From JAOACQ01 sp049968515 (GTDB lineage Bacteria > Spirochaetota > Brevinematia > Brevinematales > JAOACQ01): a DNA stretch of 51,192 nt. The position numbers and the translations under genes are program-made. Where the stretch lies: assembly GCA_049968515.1 (NCBI GenBank), contig JBMFQR010000014.1:1-51192 (forward strand). Reading direction: 5' to 3'. Every line of letters starts with the position of its first letter. Within the stretch, counting starts at the first letter, position 1. The notes beneath the pieces were generated by a model. That model worked only from the letters and a program-made list of their open reading frames with translations. It had not been told where the DNA came from and ran no database searches. This document shows positions 23,304 to 33,280 of this stretch, in pieces.

Positions 23304-26300
23304 ATGTCCTTTTTAAACAGCCTGATATTAAGCACGTTCTTTTCTGTTGTTATTTCTGTGCTTTTTATTCTCTATTTCAGAAGAAAGGACAAAAGGAATA
23401 CTCAGCTTGAGAAATTGAAAAAATTTATTGATCTCTCAATAGTTCAGATGAAAAAGATATTTGATGAAAAGGAGAAGGAATTCCTTGATAAAACTATCAA
23501 TCTTGACGTATCACTTAAAAAACTTGATAAGGCAACAAGTCTTATTAACTCAAAGTTACTCGAAATAAAGGAAAACTTTGAATCAATGAAGCTTCTTGAA
23601 GAAAATCTGGCTATTGGTTTAAAAGAGGCATCAAAATTTTCAAAAGAACTTGAAAGCATCAAAGAAAAAATTACTGTAATTGAGAGGGATATTAAAGAGC
23701 TAACCTCAGTATCGGATGAGGTAGAGGAACAGAGGAAGAATCTCTCTTCTTTAAGAAATGAGGTTGAGCAGGTAAAGATGTGGGCAACAGAAAACATAAA
23801 TGAATGGATAAAAAAGCTTCAGGATGATATAGAGTATCAGAGGAAGTATAATGCTGAGGAGATTGAAAAGCTTGAGAGTGAAATAAAAGAAAAAATTGAA
23901 AGCATCCAGTCCCTTTCCTACTCTCTTGATGAGAATGTTGAGGATATAAAGAAAAGGATTTCATACTTTACTGATGACATAAAGGGAACATTGTCTGATA
24001 AAGAGGCTGAATGGGAAAATATTTTGAAGCAGAATGAGGAAGAAATATTATCAGAGTATCAGGCTTCTCTTGAAGAAATTAAAAAGAATATCTTTCTTGA
24101 TGTTGAATCTTTCAGAGATGAGCTTGAAAAGGAGAAAGAGGCCATTGCAAAAGAGGCTTTATCATATAGAGAAGAGTTTCAATCACTTGCGGCTGGAATC
24201 AAAAAGTCGCTTTCAGATTCACTTCAGGATTTCAGTAATAAATGGAATGATAACATAAAGAGATTGAGTGAGGTAAACAAAGAGATAATTTCAAAATCTG
24301 ACCAGATTGAAAATCAGTTAAAGATACAGGAGAAGGAAGTTTCAGAAAGGTATAAAGAAATTGAAAGAATTACAAATGAAAAGCTGGGGTCAATAGATTT
24401 AATAATATCAAATTTTCTCAAGCAAAAAGAGGAGAGCATTGGTGAGGAATTTATTGAGATTTCAAACCAGCTGAAAGAAAATTTAAAGGATTTGAGCGGC
24501 AGGATTGTTTCTGAGCTTGAGGATACGGAGAAGAATCTAAAGAGTGAGATTGAAAAAAGGATACTTGAATTTGAGGACAGATTTTCAAAAACCGTGGACG
24601 AGGTTGAGACAAAAAGTGATTCTCTATTCTCTGAAATAAATCTTTTGAGTGAAAGGTTTGAAAGCAGAATTAATGAGCTCGAAAAAGGCTATGATTTAAA
24701 GGCTGAAGAGTTGGCGAAGGCTTTTTCAAAGATTGAAAGTGAAGTTGTTTCACTGGAAAACAGGATAAAGGGTGAAGCAAAGGAACTTTTCACAAAAGCA
24801 AATAAAGAAATATTGAGCGAGGTTGATAAGCTTAAATCAGATATAGAAGCAAAGGTGATGGAAAGAGTGGCTGGTTTTGATGAGAAAATTGGTGCAGATT
24901 TTGAAAGGTTTGAAAAGGAATTTTATAGCAAATTAAAGGAGATGGACAAGGAACTGGCCAGCAATTCCAATGTTTTAAAGGAATTAGAGAGCAAGGTAGA
25001 AAGTTTTGTAAAGGAGGCAGAGGAAGGCTTCAAGGAGGAGGTAAGTGGGTTAAAGTCTACATATCTTGGAGAGGTAAATAAATTCATAGAGGATATAAAC
25101 AAGAGGGAGAGTGAATTACTTTTAAGTTTAAAGAATGTTGAGGGTGAGGTAAAGAGGTTAAAGGATGAGTGGAAGGTAGATATTGAAGTGTATGCGAAAG
25201 AGGTTTTAGCACGACTTGGAGGTAAGGAGCAGGAGATTATAGGTGAGATGGCGAAGGAGTATAGTAAAGTTTCGGAGAGGTTAAACTTCATTGAGAAGAA
25301 CATAGAGAGTTATGAGAAGGGATTAGAGGATAAGGTTAAAGGGGTAGAGGAGGAGGTATTTTCTGAGATAGAGAGGTATAAGAAGTTGCTTGATGAGATA
25401 AAGAAGCAGGCAGCATCTCTAAAGAAGGAAGTAGAGGGGGCTGTATCAGAGAGAAGGGAGGAGATAGAGAGATATCTTTCTAACATCAAGGATAGTTTTG
25501 TAGAGGAGTATGAGAAGCTGGTCAATAGCACGAAAGAGGAGATATTGTCGGTAAGGAGTGGAGTAGAAGAGTTAAGGAAGGAATTATTTGAGAACAGGGA
25601 AAGGATGATAAAAGAGATAACGGATGGAGTAGAAGGGGCGAAGGAGTGGAGTATTAAAGAGATAGGCACATTAAGGGATGAGCTTGAAGGTTTAAAGTTA
25701 AGGAGTGAAGGGGCGCTTGTAGATGTTAGGGAAGAAATAGAGGATAAGATAGAGAGGTTTAGCAAGGAGCTTGAAGCAAAGATAGGAGAGATATACAAAG
25801 AGAGTGAGGATGTATTAACAGCGAAGAGGGTAGAGATAAAGACTGAGATAAACAACACGATAAAGGAGTTTTTAGAGAGGGAGAAAGAGATATCGAAGAG
25901 GGTTGAGGCTGGGGAGAGGAAGCTTAATGAATTATTCGGGAAGCTTGAGAAGGAAGCCAGTGTTATGAAGGCGGAGTTTGAGGACAAACTCAGGGATTTT
26001 TATACCTCACTTGAGAAGCAGGGACAATCAGGCATAGAGGAGATAAGGAAGGAACTTGAAACTACAGTGAATGAGCAGAAAAAAATTGTGGAATCCACTA
26101 AGAGCAGGGTTGTTGAGCTTTCTGATGAAATAGAAAAAATGAAAAGCGATTTAGAATCCGAGAAAGAAGAAGTTATTGCATCGTTTAATTTTCAAATTGA
26201 AAATAAGATAGCAGAGGCTGAAAAAAGAATAACTACATTCCAGAGCCAGGTTACAGGTTTGAGTGAAAATGTAAATAAATCCGTAAAAGTAATCGAAGAT

Positions 26301-28586
26301 GAGATATTTAAAAAACTAAAGGCTTTTGAAAAAGAGATTTATTCAAAGATAAATGAAAGCTCATCAAATCTTGACATAGAGATGGCAAAAAAGGAAGAGA
26401 AGATAAAAGAGAAGATAGGGGAGCTTTTGGAGGTATTCAGGAAGAAAGAGGATGAAATATCAAAAGAGCTTGATTCATATAGAACCAAAGTGGCGAAGGT
26501 TATAGAAGGATATGAAACTGAGTTTTTGGGTGTCAGAGACTATATTAATGAAAAGCTTGAAAAATTGACAAAAGATGTGATTTCTGATAATGAGGAAAAG
26601 GTAAAGAAGTTGGCAGAAAAGATTGAAGTGGATCTTAGAGATGTTGAAGAAGACTTTAAAAAACAGCTCGAAAACTTTGTTGACAGGATAGAAAACGTAA
26701 AGGAAAGCCTTACTTCTGAGGAAGAGAGAATTAAATCTATCACACTTCAGATAGAAGAGATTTTTAATACAATAGCGAAAAAGGAAGATAATGTAAATGA
26801 AAGGTATGCGGAACTCTCTCTTATTGCTGATGGGCATAGACAAAAACTAAATGAGCTTTTGAATGATATATCTCTATTAAAGGAAAGTCTTGCAGCACAA
26901 ACAGAGGAATATTTCAGAAATATTAAGGGAGAATTTGATAGTGAAAAGGCGAAAATTCAAGATAGCTTGAATCAAATAAATGAAGAGGTTAAAAGTTATA
27001 TTGATACACTGAGAGAGGAGAATCAAAAGATTGTTTCAAAATTAAAAGCAGAAAATGAACAGGAGCTTGAAGGACATCTTTCCGAGCTAAAGAATAGCTT
27101 TAATAAAGAAATTGAGAAATTTAAAAATTCATTCCTTCCGCCGACACAGGATATTTTAAAAGAACTCGAAAAGCATTCAGGAAAGATAAAGAGCGAACTT
27201 GACCTTGTACTAAAAGAAAAGGAAAAATATGTAGAAAACATTTTTTCCAATTTCAGGAGGGATGAGGATGCACTTACTAAAAATATGGAAAAGCTTTTTA
27301 TGCAATTTCAGGAGAGGCTTGAATCTGAAAAAGAGAGTTTTTCAGGAAAGGTAATGGAATATCTTGAGCATTCCAACACTGAATTCAGTAAAATATCCGA
27401 GAAATTAAACAATGTTCTAAGACAGATAAGTACCATCGAAGAAGGAACGATTTCAAACATAAAGCGAAAAACAGAAGACATAGAGAAAAATCTCTCGGAA
27501 AAAATAAACTCAGTAATTAAAGAATTGGATTCCCTCATTGCAAAGAGTAAGGAAGAGGCAAAAAAACTACTTGAGGATGCCAGAAGAGAGGGTGAGAATC
27601 TTTTTGGTGATCTGAAGGAAAAAAGAGAAGAGACAAAGGAGATTATAATTAATGATTTGAAAGAGCTTACCAGAAGAACGAAGGAAATAGAAGTAAAATT
27701 TGATACCTTGCTAAAAAAGAGCGCAATTCTTGAAAGATCTGAAGGGCTTGCCGAAAAATCAAACAGGATAATTGAAACTATTTCCAGTCAGTTAAAAGAG
27801 ATAGAAAACAAGAGAAAAGAAATGGAAGAGGGGTTGAAATTGCTTGATGGGATAAAAACTGAAAACAAAAATTTGAACAATATATTTAATAGCCTTATGA
27901 ACAATAAGAAAGAAGCTACAGAAATATATAATATTGTTTCAATGGCAATTTCAAAGGCTAAGGAAACTGAAGAGTTATTGAGTATTATCAACAAACAACA
28001 GGAAAAAGCAGAAGAGATAAAAAGGGTTGTTATGGATGGTCTTAAAGTATATGAAGAAGTGAAGGAAAGGGTTATAGAGATTGAGAAGAAGAGGGAGGTT
28101 GTTAATGAGATTATAAATTCTCTTGACCTTTCAAAGGATGCATTGAAGACAATTGACAATAGGATAAATGAACTCGAAGAAAAGATTTCGTATATAAGCA
28201 AGGTTTCTGATAAAGTAGAAGAAGATATAAAATCTGCTCAGAACAGCATTGCAAGAATTTTTGCTGATCAGGATAAAATAAATATAGCTGTTGACAAGAT
28301 TGTCGACATTGAAAACCTTTTGATTCACATCGAAGAGGAATCAAAAAAGGTACAGAGGATGAGGGAATGGGTTGCCAAATTACAGAACCAGCTTGAAAGA
28401 ATAAAAGAAGTACAGGAAAGTTCTCTCGGTAAAATTGCACCTGAAAAGGGAAAGGCTTCTGATGAAGACACGATCAAAAGTGTACTGAGGTTGAGGGAGC
28501 AGGGCTGGAGTGTGGATGAGATTTCAAAAAGCCTGAAGATTTCAAGGGCATATGTTGAGCTGATTATTGAAAGATATGAAGGATAA
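23304..28586 (+). CDS. Giant membrane-anchored coiled-coil protein with C-terminal helix-turn-helix
   Basis: A 1,760-residue protein I cannot assign to a named family. Residues about 4-24 (FLNSLILSTFFSVVISVLFI) form one membrane helix, followed by RRKDKR, which by the positive-inside rule puts the rest in the cytoplasm. Residues about 35-1,690 are almost unbroken heptad-type coiled coil rich in Glu, Lys, Ser and Leu with almost no Pro or Cys. If extended as one rod it would span roughly 250 nm. The last 40 residues (TIKSVLRLREQGWSVDEISK, then SLKISRAYVELIIERYEG) look like a helix-turn-helix similar to those ending small DUF6115-type membrane proteins. ATG 23304 follows GGGGAGGTG; GTG 23298 is inside that site. 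A membrane-to-DNA tether or cytoplasmic filament is inference. Codon use changes sharply at about 24,980-26,050. Confidence 0.85.
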   Translation: MSFLNSLILSTFFSVVISVLFILYFRRKDKRNTQLEKLKKFIDLSIVQMKKIFDEKEKEFLDKTINLDVSLKKLDKATSLINSKLLEIKENFESMKLLEENLAIGLKEASKFSKELESIKEKITVIERDIKELTSVSDEVEEQRKNLSSLRNEVEQVKMWATENINEWIKKLQDDIEYQRKYNAEEIEKLESEIKEKIESIQSLSYSLDENVEDIKKRISYFTDDIKGTLSDKEAEWENILKQNEEEILSEYQASLEEIKKNIFLDVESFRDELEKEKEAIAKEALSYREEFQSLAAGIKKSLSDSLQDFSNKWNDNIKRLSEVNKEIISKSDQIENQLKIQEKEVSERYKEIERITNEKLGSIDLIISNFLKQKEESIGEEFIEISNQLKENLKDLSGRIVSELEDTEKNLKSEIEKRILEFEDRFSKTVDEVETKSDSLFSEINLLSERFESRINELEKGYDLKAEELAKAFSKIESEVVSLENRIKGEAKELFTKANKEILSEVDKLKSDIEAKVMERVAGFDEKIGADFERFEKEFYSKLKEMDKELASNSNVLKELESKVESFVKEAEEGFKEEVSGLKSTYLGEVNKFIEDINKRESELLLSLKNVEGEVKRLKDEWKVDIEVYAKEVLARLGGKEQEIIGEMAKEYSKVSERLNFIEKNIESYEKGLEDKVKGVEEEVFSEIERYKKLLDEIKKQAASLKKEVEGAVSERREEIERYLSNIKDSFVEEYEKLVNSTKEEILSVRSGVEELRKELFENRERMIKEITDGVEGAKEWSIKEIGTLRDELEGLKLRSEGALVDVREEIEDKIERFSKELEAKIGEIYKESEDVLTAKRVEIKTEINNTIKEFLEREKEISKRVEAGERKLNELFGKLEKEASVMKAEFEDKLRDFYTSLEKQGQSGIEEIRKELETTVNEQKKIVESTKSRVVELSDEIEKMKSDLESEKEEVIASFNFQIENKIAEAEKRITTFQSQVTGLSENVNKSVKVIEDEIFKKLKAFEKEIYSKINESSSNLDIEMAKKEEKIKEKIGELLEVFRKKEDEISKELDSYRTKVAKVIEGYETEFLGVRDYINEKLEKLTKDVISDNEEKVKKLAEKIEVDLRDVEEDFKKQLENFVDRIENVKESLTSEEERIKSITLQIEEIFNTIAKKEDNVNERYAELSLIADGHRQKLNELLNDISLLKESLAAQTEEYFRNIKGEFDSEKAKIQDSLNQINEEVKSYIDTLREENQKIVSKLKAENEQELEGHLSELKNSFNKEIEKFKNSFLPPTQDILKELEKHSGKIKSELDLVLKEKEKYVENIFSNFRRDEDALTKNMEKLFMQFQERLESEKESFSGKVMEYLEHSNTEFSKISEKLNNVLRQISTIEEGTISNIKRKTEDIEKNLSEKINSVIKELDSLIAKSKEEAKKLLEDARREGENLFGDLKEKREETKEIIINDLKELTRRTKEIEVKFDTLLKKSAILERSEGLAEKSNRIIETISSQLKEIENKRKEMEEGLKLLDGIKTENKNLNNIFNSLMNNKKEATEIYNIVSMAISKAKETEELLSIINKQQEKAEEIKRVVMDGLKVYEEVKERVIEIEKKREVVNEIINSLDLSKDALKTIDNRINELEEKISYISKVSDKVEEDIKSAQNSIARIFADQDKINIAVDKIVDIENLLIHIEEESKKVQRMREWVAKLQNQLERIKEVQESSLGKIAPEKGKASDEDTIKSVLRLREQGWSVDEISKSLKISRAYVELIIERYEG

Positions 28587-28615
28587 TATTAGAATTTTAT
28601 ATATGGGGAGTGTTT

Positions 28616-29908
28616 ATGCTTGATCTGAAATTTCTTACTGAAAATGTTGATATTGTCAGAAAGAAACTCTCTTACAGACTCAGGGATATGAAAGTCCTTG
28701 ATGAAGTTCTTTCTGTTTATGAAAAGAAAAAAGAACTTCAAAGAGAAGGAGATAGTTTAAGAAACAAAAAGAAAAATCTCTCAAAAGAGATTGGGATAAG
28801 AAAGTCAAAAAAGGAAGACACCTCTGATTTAATGAAGGAAGCCAATTCGCTGGATACTGAGCTTAATGAGATTGAAGTAAAGGAAAGAGAGGTTGAGGAA
28901 AAACTACATTCCTTACTTCTTACAATTCCAAATATTCCTCTCGATGATGTGCCAGAGGGCCCAGATGAAACATATAATGTAGAAATCAAAAGGTGGGGAG
29001 AACCACGAAAATTTAACTTCAAGCCTCAGACACATTATGAGATTGGAGAAAAACTGGGGATACTTGATTTTGAAAGAGGAGCAAAAATAGCAGGAAGTGG
29101 CTTTACACTATACAATGGAATGGGGGCACTACTTGAAAGAGCATTGATCAATTTTATGCTTGATTTACACCGGGAAAATGGCTATGAAGAAAAGTGGCTG
29201 CCATTTTTAATAAATTCTGACTCTCTATTTGGAACCGGACATCTTCCAAAGTTTGAAGAGGATCTCTACAGAATAAGCGGGGAAAATCTCTACTTAAATC
29301 CCACCGCGGAAGCCCCATTGACAAACATCTATCGCGAAGAGATTCTCAAGGAGTCAGACCTGCCTGTATGGATTACAGCTTTCGCCCCGAGTTTCAGACG
29401 TGAGGCTGGAAGTTATGGGAAGGATACGAGGGGAATTATAAGACAACATCAATTCAGCAAGGTTGAACTCGTGAAACTCTGCAAGCCAGAAGACTCTGAA
29501 AATGAACATCAAACTATGCTCGAAGAGGCTGAGAAAGTATTACAAATGCTTCAACTCCCATACAGAGTTGTTGTTCTTGCGAGTGGGGACATGGGTTTTT
29601 CTGCTGCAAAGTGTTATGATATAGAAGTATGGCTGCCCGGACAGGGTGGATACAAGGAAATCTCCTCTGTCTCCAATTGTCTCGATTTTCAGGCAAGAAG
29701 GGCAAACATAAAGTTCAGGAGAGAGTCAACTGGAAAAACTGAATATATACACACTCTTAATGGTTCTGGACTTGCAGTTGGAAGAACAGTAGTTGCGATT
29801 CTTGAAAATTATCAGCAGGAGGACGGGAGTGTTATTATTCCTGACGTTTTAAGAAAATATACTAATGGCATTATCAGAATAACAAGGAGTTCGGATGGCA
29901 GCCAATAG
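28616..29908 (+). CDS. serS: Serine--tRNA ligase
   Basis: Seryl-tRNA synthetase charges tRNA-Ser (and tRNA-Sec where present). The N-terminal 110 residues form the long antiparallel coiled-coil arm that binds the tRNA variable arm. The class II catalytic core has motif 2 (FRREAGSYGKDTRGIIRQHQ) and motif 3 (GSGLAVGRTVVAILENYQQ), plus the TAEAPLTNIYREE loop. The length (430 aa) is standard. ATG 28616 lies 5 bp after GGGGAG; an in-frame GTG at 28610 overlaps that site. It is 29 bp downstream of the giant coiled-coil gene and overlaps topA by 14 bp, so the three are probably one transcript. No T-box leader is visible. Confidence 0.97.
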   Translation: MLDLKFLTENVDIVRKKLSYRLRDMKVLDEVLSVYEKKKELQREGDSLRNKKKNLSKEIGIRKSKKEDTSDLMKEANSLDTELNEIEVKEREVEEKLHSLLLTIPNIPLDDVPEGPDETYNVEIKRWGEPRKFNFKPQTHYEIGEKLGILDFERGAKIAGSGFTLYNGMGALLERALINFMLDLHRENGYEEKWLPFLINSDSLFGTGHLPKFEEDLYRISGENLYLNPTAEAPLTNIYREEILKESDLPVWITAFAPSFRREAGSYGKDTRGIIRQHQFSKVELVKLCKPEDSENEHQTMLEEAEKVLQMLQLPYRVVVLASGDMGFSAAKCYDIEVWLPGQGGYKEISSVSNCLDFQARRANIKFRRESTGKTEYIHTLNGSGLAVGRTVVAILENYQQEDGSVIIPDVLRKYTNGIIRITRSSDGSQ

Positions 29909-31937
29909 AAAATCACAGAAAAGCAATAAAACCAACACAAAATCCAGAGACCTGAAGAATCTTATTATTGTAGAATCTCCTTCAAAAGCTGCAACCATCA
30001 AAAAGTATTTGGGCAGTAATTTTGAAGTAAAGGCTTCAGTGGGTCATCTTATAGATCTTCCCAAGTCAAGATTTGGTATTGATCTTGAAACACTTGAACC
30101 TCAATATATAATAATGAGGGACAAGTACAAGGTTGTCAAGGAATTAAGAGAGGCTGCAAAGGATGCGAAAGAGATATTTCTTGCTTCCGATCCGGATAGA
30201 GAGGGAGAGGCAATTGCATGGCATATTAAAAACGACCTTGAGAAAAACCTATTTACAAAGATTGGGAGAACTATTCCCATAAAGAGGGTGAAATTCAACG
30301 AAATAACAGAAAGAGAAATAAAAGAAAAGATCAATTCTCCTGAAGAGATAGAAACATCTCTTGTTAATGCACAACAGGGAAGAAGAGTTATTGACAGAAT
30401 TTTTGGTTATAAGCTTAGTCCTCTATTGTGGAACAAGGTTAAATCAAAGCTTTCGGCTGGAAGGGTTCAGTCGGCAACCTTAAGGCTAATATGCGAAAGA
30501 GAGGAAGAAATAGAGAATTTCAAGCCAGAGGAATACTGGAAGATATCTGCACTCTATGAGTATAAGAAAGAGAAATTTGAAGCCGAATTAGCAAAGATTG
30601 ATGGAAAAAAGGTAGACATAAAATCTAAAGATGAGGCGGAAAGAATTGCGAATGAGCTAATATCTGATAGATCTGTTGTTAAGGATATTAAAAAGAAGAA
30701 TGTTGCCCGTCAGCCTTCTCCACCTTTTATTACAAGTACGCTCCAGCAAACTGCCAATACAATATATGGCTTTACCTCAATGAAAACAATGCAGGTTGCA
30801 CAACAACTCTATGAAGGAATAAATTTAGGCAATGTAAGAACAGGCTTGATAACATATATGAGAACAGACTCCGTCAGGATTTCTAATGCTGCGATGGAAA
30901 GTGTAAGAGAATATATTTCTGATAACTTTGGTGAGAAGTATCTGCCACAAAAACCAAATATATACAAAAACAAACAAACCTCGCAGGATGCACACGAGGC
31001 GATAAGACCTGTAAATGTATCATACACTCCGGAGAAAGTGGAGAAATTCCTTACACCGGAACAGTACAAGCTGTATTCACTTATATGGAAAAGGTTTGTT
31101 GCATCTCAGATGACACCCTCTATTTCTGAACAGACAACTATTGAGATAGAATGCAGGAATAAACTTCTTACCGCCACAAGTAGCAGACTTGTTTTCGATG
31201 GCTTTTTAAAGTTAAATCCTTCAAAGACTCAAAATGAAAAATCTCTACCCGAAGATATGGTTAAAGGAGTGGAGTTAAGGATTCTAAAGGTGAACAGGGA
31301 GCAAAAATTCACCGAGCCACCACCGAGATATACTGAAGCTTCTCTGGTCAGGACAATGGAAGAACTTGGCATAGGAAGACCATCCACATATGCTCCGACG
31401 ATATACACCCTGACAAAACGCTATTATGTAAAAAAAGAAAAGAAAATGCTCATTCCAACCCCATTAGGCAGAGCTGTAAATAAAATGCTTGTGGAGTATT
31501 TCCCGGAGCTTATTACCACAGATTTCACCTCAAGGATGGAAGAAGAACTTGACAGGGTTGAAGAAGGGAAGGAAGACTGGAAAGAAGTTGTCAGGGAGTT
31601 TTATGATAAGTTTTTGCCCGTTTTAAACCATGCATATGAAAATATAGAAAACATAAAGGGCAGCTTCGACGAGGTTACAGAATATGTTTGTGAAAAGTGT
31701 GGCAAACCAATGCTGAAAAAGATAGGAAGGTATGGTGAGTTTCTTGCCTGTTCAGGATGGCCAGAATGTAAAAACACAAAGCCGGTTCCTCTCGGAAAAT
31801 GCCCGAAGTGTGGCATTGGAAATATAGTAAAAAAGAAGGGAAAAAATAAGTCTTTTTACGGCTGTGACAGATACCCGGAATGTGATTTTGCTGTTTTCTC
31901 ACTTTCAGAATTGAAAAAATATGAAAAGAACAATTAG
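29895..31937 (+). CDS. topA: DNA topoisomerase I (type IA)
   Basis: TopA relaxes negative supercoils behind moving polymerases. The TOPRIM domain starts at residue about 23 (LIIVESPSKAATIKKYLG) and includes ASDPDREGEAIAWH with the metal-binding acidic residues. The active-site tyrosine is Tyr321 in GLITYMRTDSVRIS. The C-terminal part has two four-cysteine zinc ribbons (CEKCGK...CSGWPEC and CPKCGI...CDRYPEC). At 680 aa it is a compact TopA. A short basic extension of about 20 residues precedes the TOPRIM domain. ATG 29895 has an AAGGAG site and lies inside the end of serS, so translation is coupled. Confidence 0.97.
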   Translation: MAANRKSQKSNKTNTKSRDLKNLIIVESPSKAATIKKYLGSNFEVKASVGHLIDLPKSRFGIDLETLEPQYIIMRDKYKVVKELREAAKDAKEIFLASDPDREGEAIAWHIKNDLEKNLFTKIGRTIPIKRVKFNEITEREIKEKINSPEEIETSLVNAQQGRRVIDRIFGYKLSPLLWNKVKSKLSAGRVQSATLRLICEREEEIENFKPEEYWKISALYEYKKEKFEAELAKIDGKKVDIKSKDEAERIANELISDRSVVKDIKKKNVARQPSPPFITSTLQQTANTIYGFTSMKTMQVAQQLYEGINLGNVRTGLITYMRTDSVRISNAAMESVREYISDNFGEKYLPQKPNIYKNKQTSQDAHEAIRPVNVSYTPEKVEKFLTPEQYKLYSLIWKRFVASQMTPSISEQTTIEIECRNKLLTATSSRLVFDGFLKLNPSKTQNEKSLPEDMVKGVELRILKVNREQKFTEPPPRYTEASLVRTMEELGIGRPSTYAPTIYTLTKRYYVKKEKKMLIPTPLGRAVNKMLVEYFPELITTDFTSRMEEELDRVEEGKEDWKEVVREFYDKFLPVLNHAYENIENIKGSFDEVTEYVCEKCGKPMLKKIGRYGEFLACSGWPECKNTKPVPLGKCPKCGIGNIVKKKGKNKSFYGCDRYPECDFAVFSLSELKKYEKNN

Positions 31938-31952
31938 TTTTGAGGACTCCGT

Positions 31953-33218
31953 ATGCAAAAAAGGATAGCATTGTTGATACTTCTCCTTTTTTCATTTGAA
32001 AAAGCTTTTTGTGTTTTTGCTACCGTAAACCGATGGGACACAAAGGTATATGGGGAGAAAGACAATGACAGAAGTGTGATAGCAACTTTAATACCCGGCA
32101 CTCTCATAACTACTAAAAAGCTCTCAAAGGAAGAAAAGATTGAGGTGTTTTTCAATGAAACAAAAGGCTGGGTTTATAAAACCAACCTTGTAATTTACAA
32201 CAATATATTTTCGGATTTACCCTCGGTTAACCAGAATATAACAAATACTTTGGATGAATTCTACTTTTATTTCAGGGAGAATATAAATAAGTTCAGCATG
32301 GTTGATAGGAAGGTGATAAAGAAACAGAAGATTGGGGCTGTTCAGCAGATTTTCCCCTCAACAAGAAACGGACTTTTTATACTTGAAGGCATTGTAACGA
32401 ATGAGGGTTCAGAGGTTCACAATCTGCAGCTTTATGATTTTGAAAGTGGCAGAAGTGTTTATATAGGTAGTTTTGATAAAAGATACATAAAGATTGAGGG
32501 GTTCAAATTTCTCAAAAACTCTGATTATCTTGCTATACTTTTTAATATTTCTGGCAAAAGACTTATTTGCATTTATAGAACATCCAATGGAGAAATGGTA
32601 GCATATTCAACAGATGCTACTGGTGTATTTCATATAGAGGATATCTTTCTTTTCTATAATAAAAAATATATTTGGCTATTTCAACCAGATAAAAAAGGAC
32701 TCAATGCAAGCTTTTCCAAGGAGAGACTCTTAACGAGTGTCTCAAAATCATGGTTTAAAGGTGGAGAATTGATTGTGAGTGCAGATTTATCATCCCTTTA
32801 CATTGAAACGAAGTCTGGTGTATTAAGATATGATTTTTCAAAAAAGGAATTCTTAAATACTCCGTATCTTTCTCTTGTCCTGAATGAGGATAAAACTCTG
32901 AATTACTATGAGAGAGACAGAAGAGGATACATAAAGGATATAAATAAAAATCAGACTTTCTCTCTGCCTTTGAATACTGATTTTTGCTCCTTTATGGGAA
33001 ATAATTATATTGCCAGTGGTAGGTTTGGCAGGATTAATGCATATTTTCTCTATTCTATTGACGGCAGGGAGATTTACAGGTACAAGAACATTGATAGGAT
33101 TGATTTCTTACTCAGGGATGGAGTAATTGCAGAAGTAAATTACGAAAACAATCTATGTGGAATAATTATTGAGTATCCGGAAAAGAATAAATTTTATCTA
33201 CTTTTTATAGAAGAGTAG
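31953..33218 (+). CDS. Secreted protein with bacterial SH3-like domain, function unknown
   Basis: A 421-residue exported protein. Residues 1-19 are a signal peptide (MQKRIALLILLLFSFEKAFC); the Cys at its end does not sit in a clear lipobox. Residues about 25-80 resemble a bacterial SH3 (SH3_3) domain: ATVNRWDTKVYGEKD, then a GTLITT strand and the closing ETKGWVYKTNL. Such domains often bind cell-wall peptides. The remaining 340 residues contain repeated beta-strand-like segments (for example YLAILFNISGKRLICIYRTS and NNYIASGRFGRINAYFLYSI) that could form a propeller, but I recognise no family. It starts 15 bp after topA with a GAGGAC ribosome site and leads into archease, so it is part of the same operon. 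Export is well supported; the role in the envelope is inference. Confidence 0.65.
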   Translation: MQKRIALLILLLFSFEKAFCVFATVNRWDTKVYGEKDNDRSVIATLIPGTLITTKKLSKEEKIEVFFNETKGWVYKTNLVIYNNIFSDLPSVNQNITNTLDEFYFYFRENINKFSMVDRKVIKKQKIGAVQQIFPSTRNGLFILEGIVTNEGSEVHNLQLYDFESGRSVYIGSFDKRYIKIEGFKFLKNSDYLAILFNISGKRLICIYRTSNGEMVAYSTDATGVFHIEDIFLFYNKKYIWLFQPDKKGLNASFSKERLLTSVSKSWFKGGELIVSADLSSLYIETKSGVLRYDFSKKEFLNTPYLSLVLNEDKTLNYYERDRRGYIKDINKNQTFSLPLNTDFCSFMGNNYIASGRFGRINAYFLYSIDGREIYRYKNIDRIDFLLRDGVIAEVNYENNLCGIIIEYPEKNKFYLLFIEE

Positions 33219-33280
33219 GAAGATACATCCTGAAGTTTTGATGACTTCACAAGATGTTATCCTTAATACAGGGGTATTTT

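Noticed and set aside
23444..28440. Several long minus-strand open frames opposite the coiled-coil gene
   Set aside because: They arise because Glu/Lys-rich codons read as Ser/Phe-rich frames on the other strand; they are low-complexity, lack ribosome sites and lie fully inside a convincing gene.
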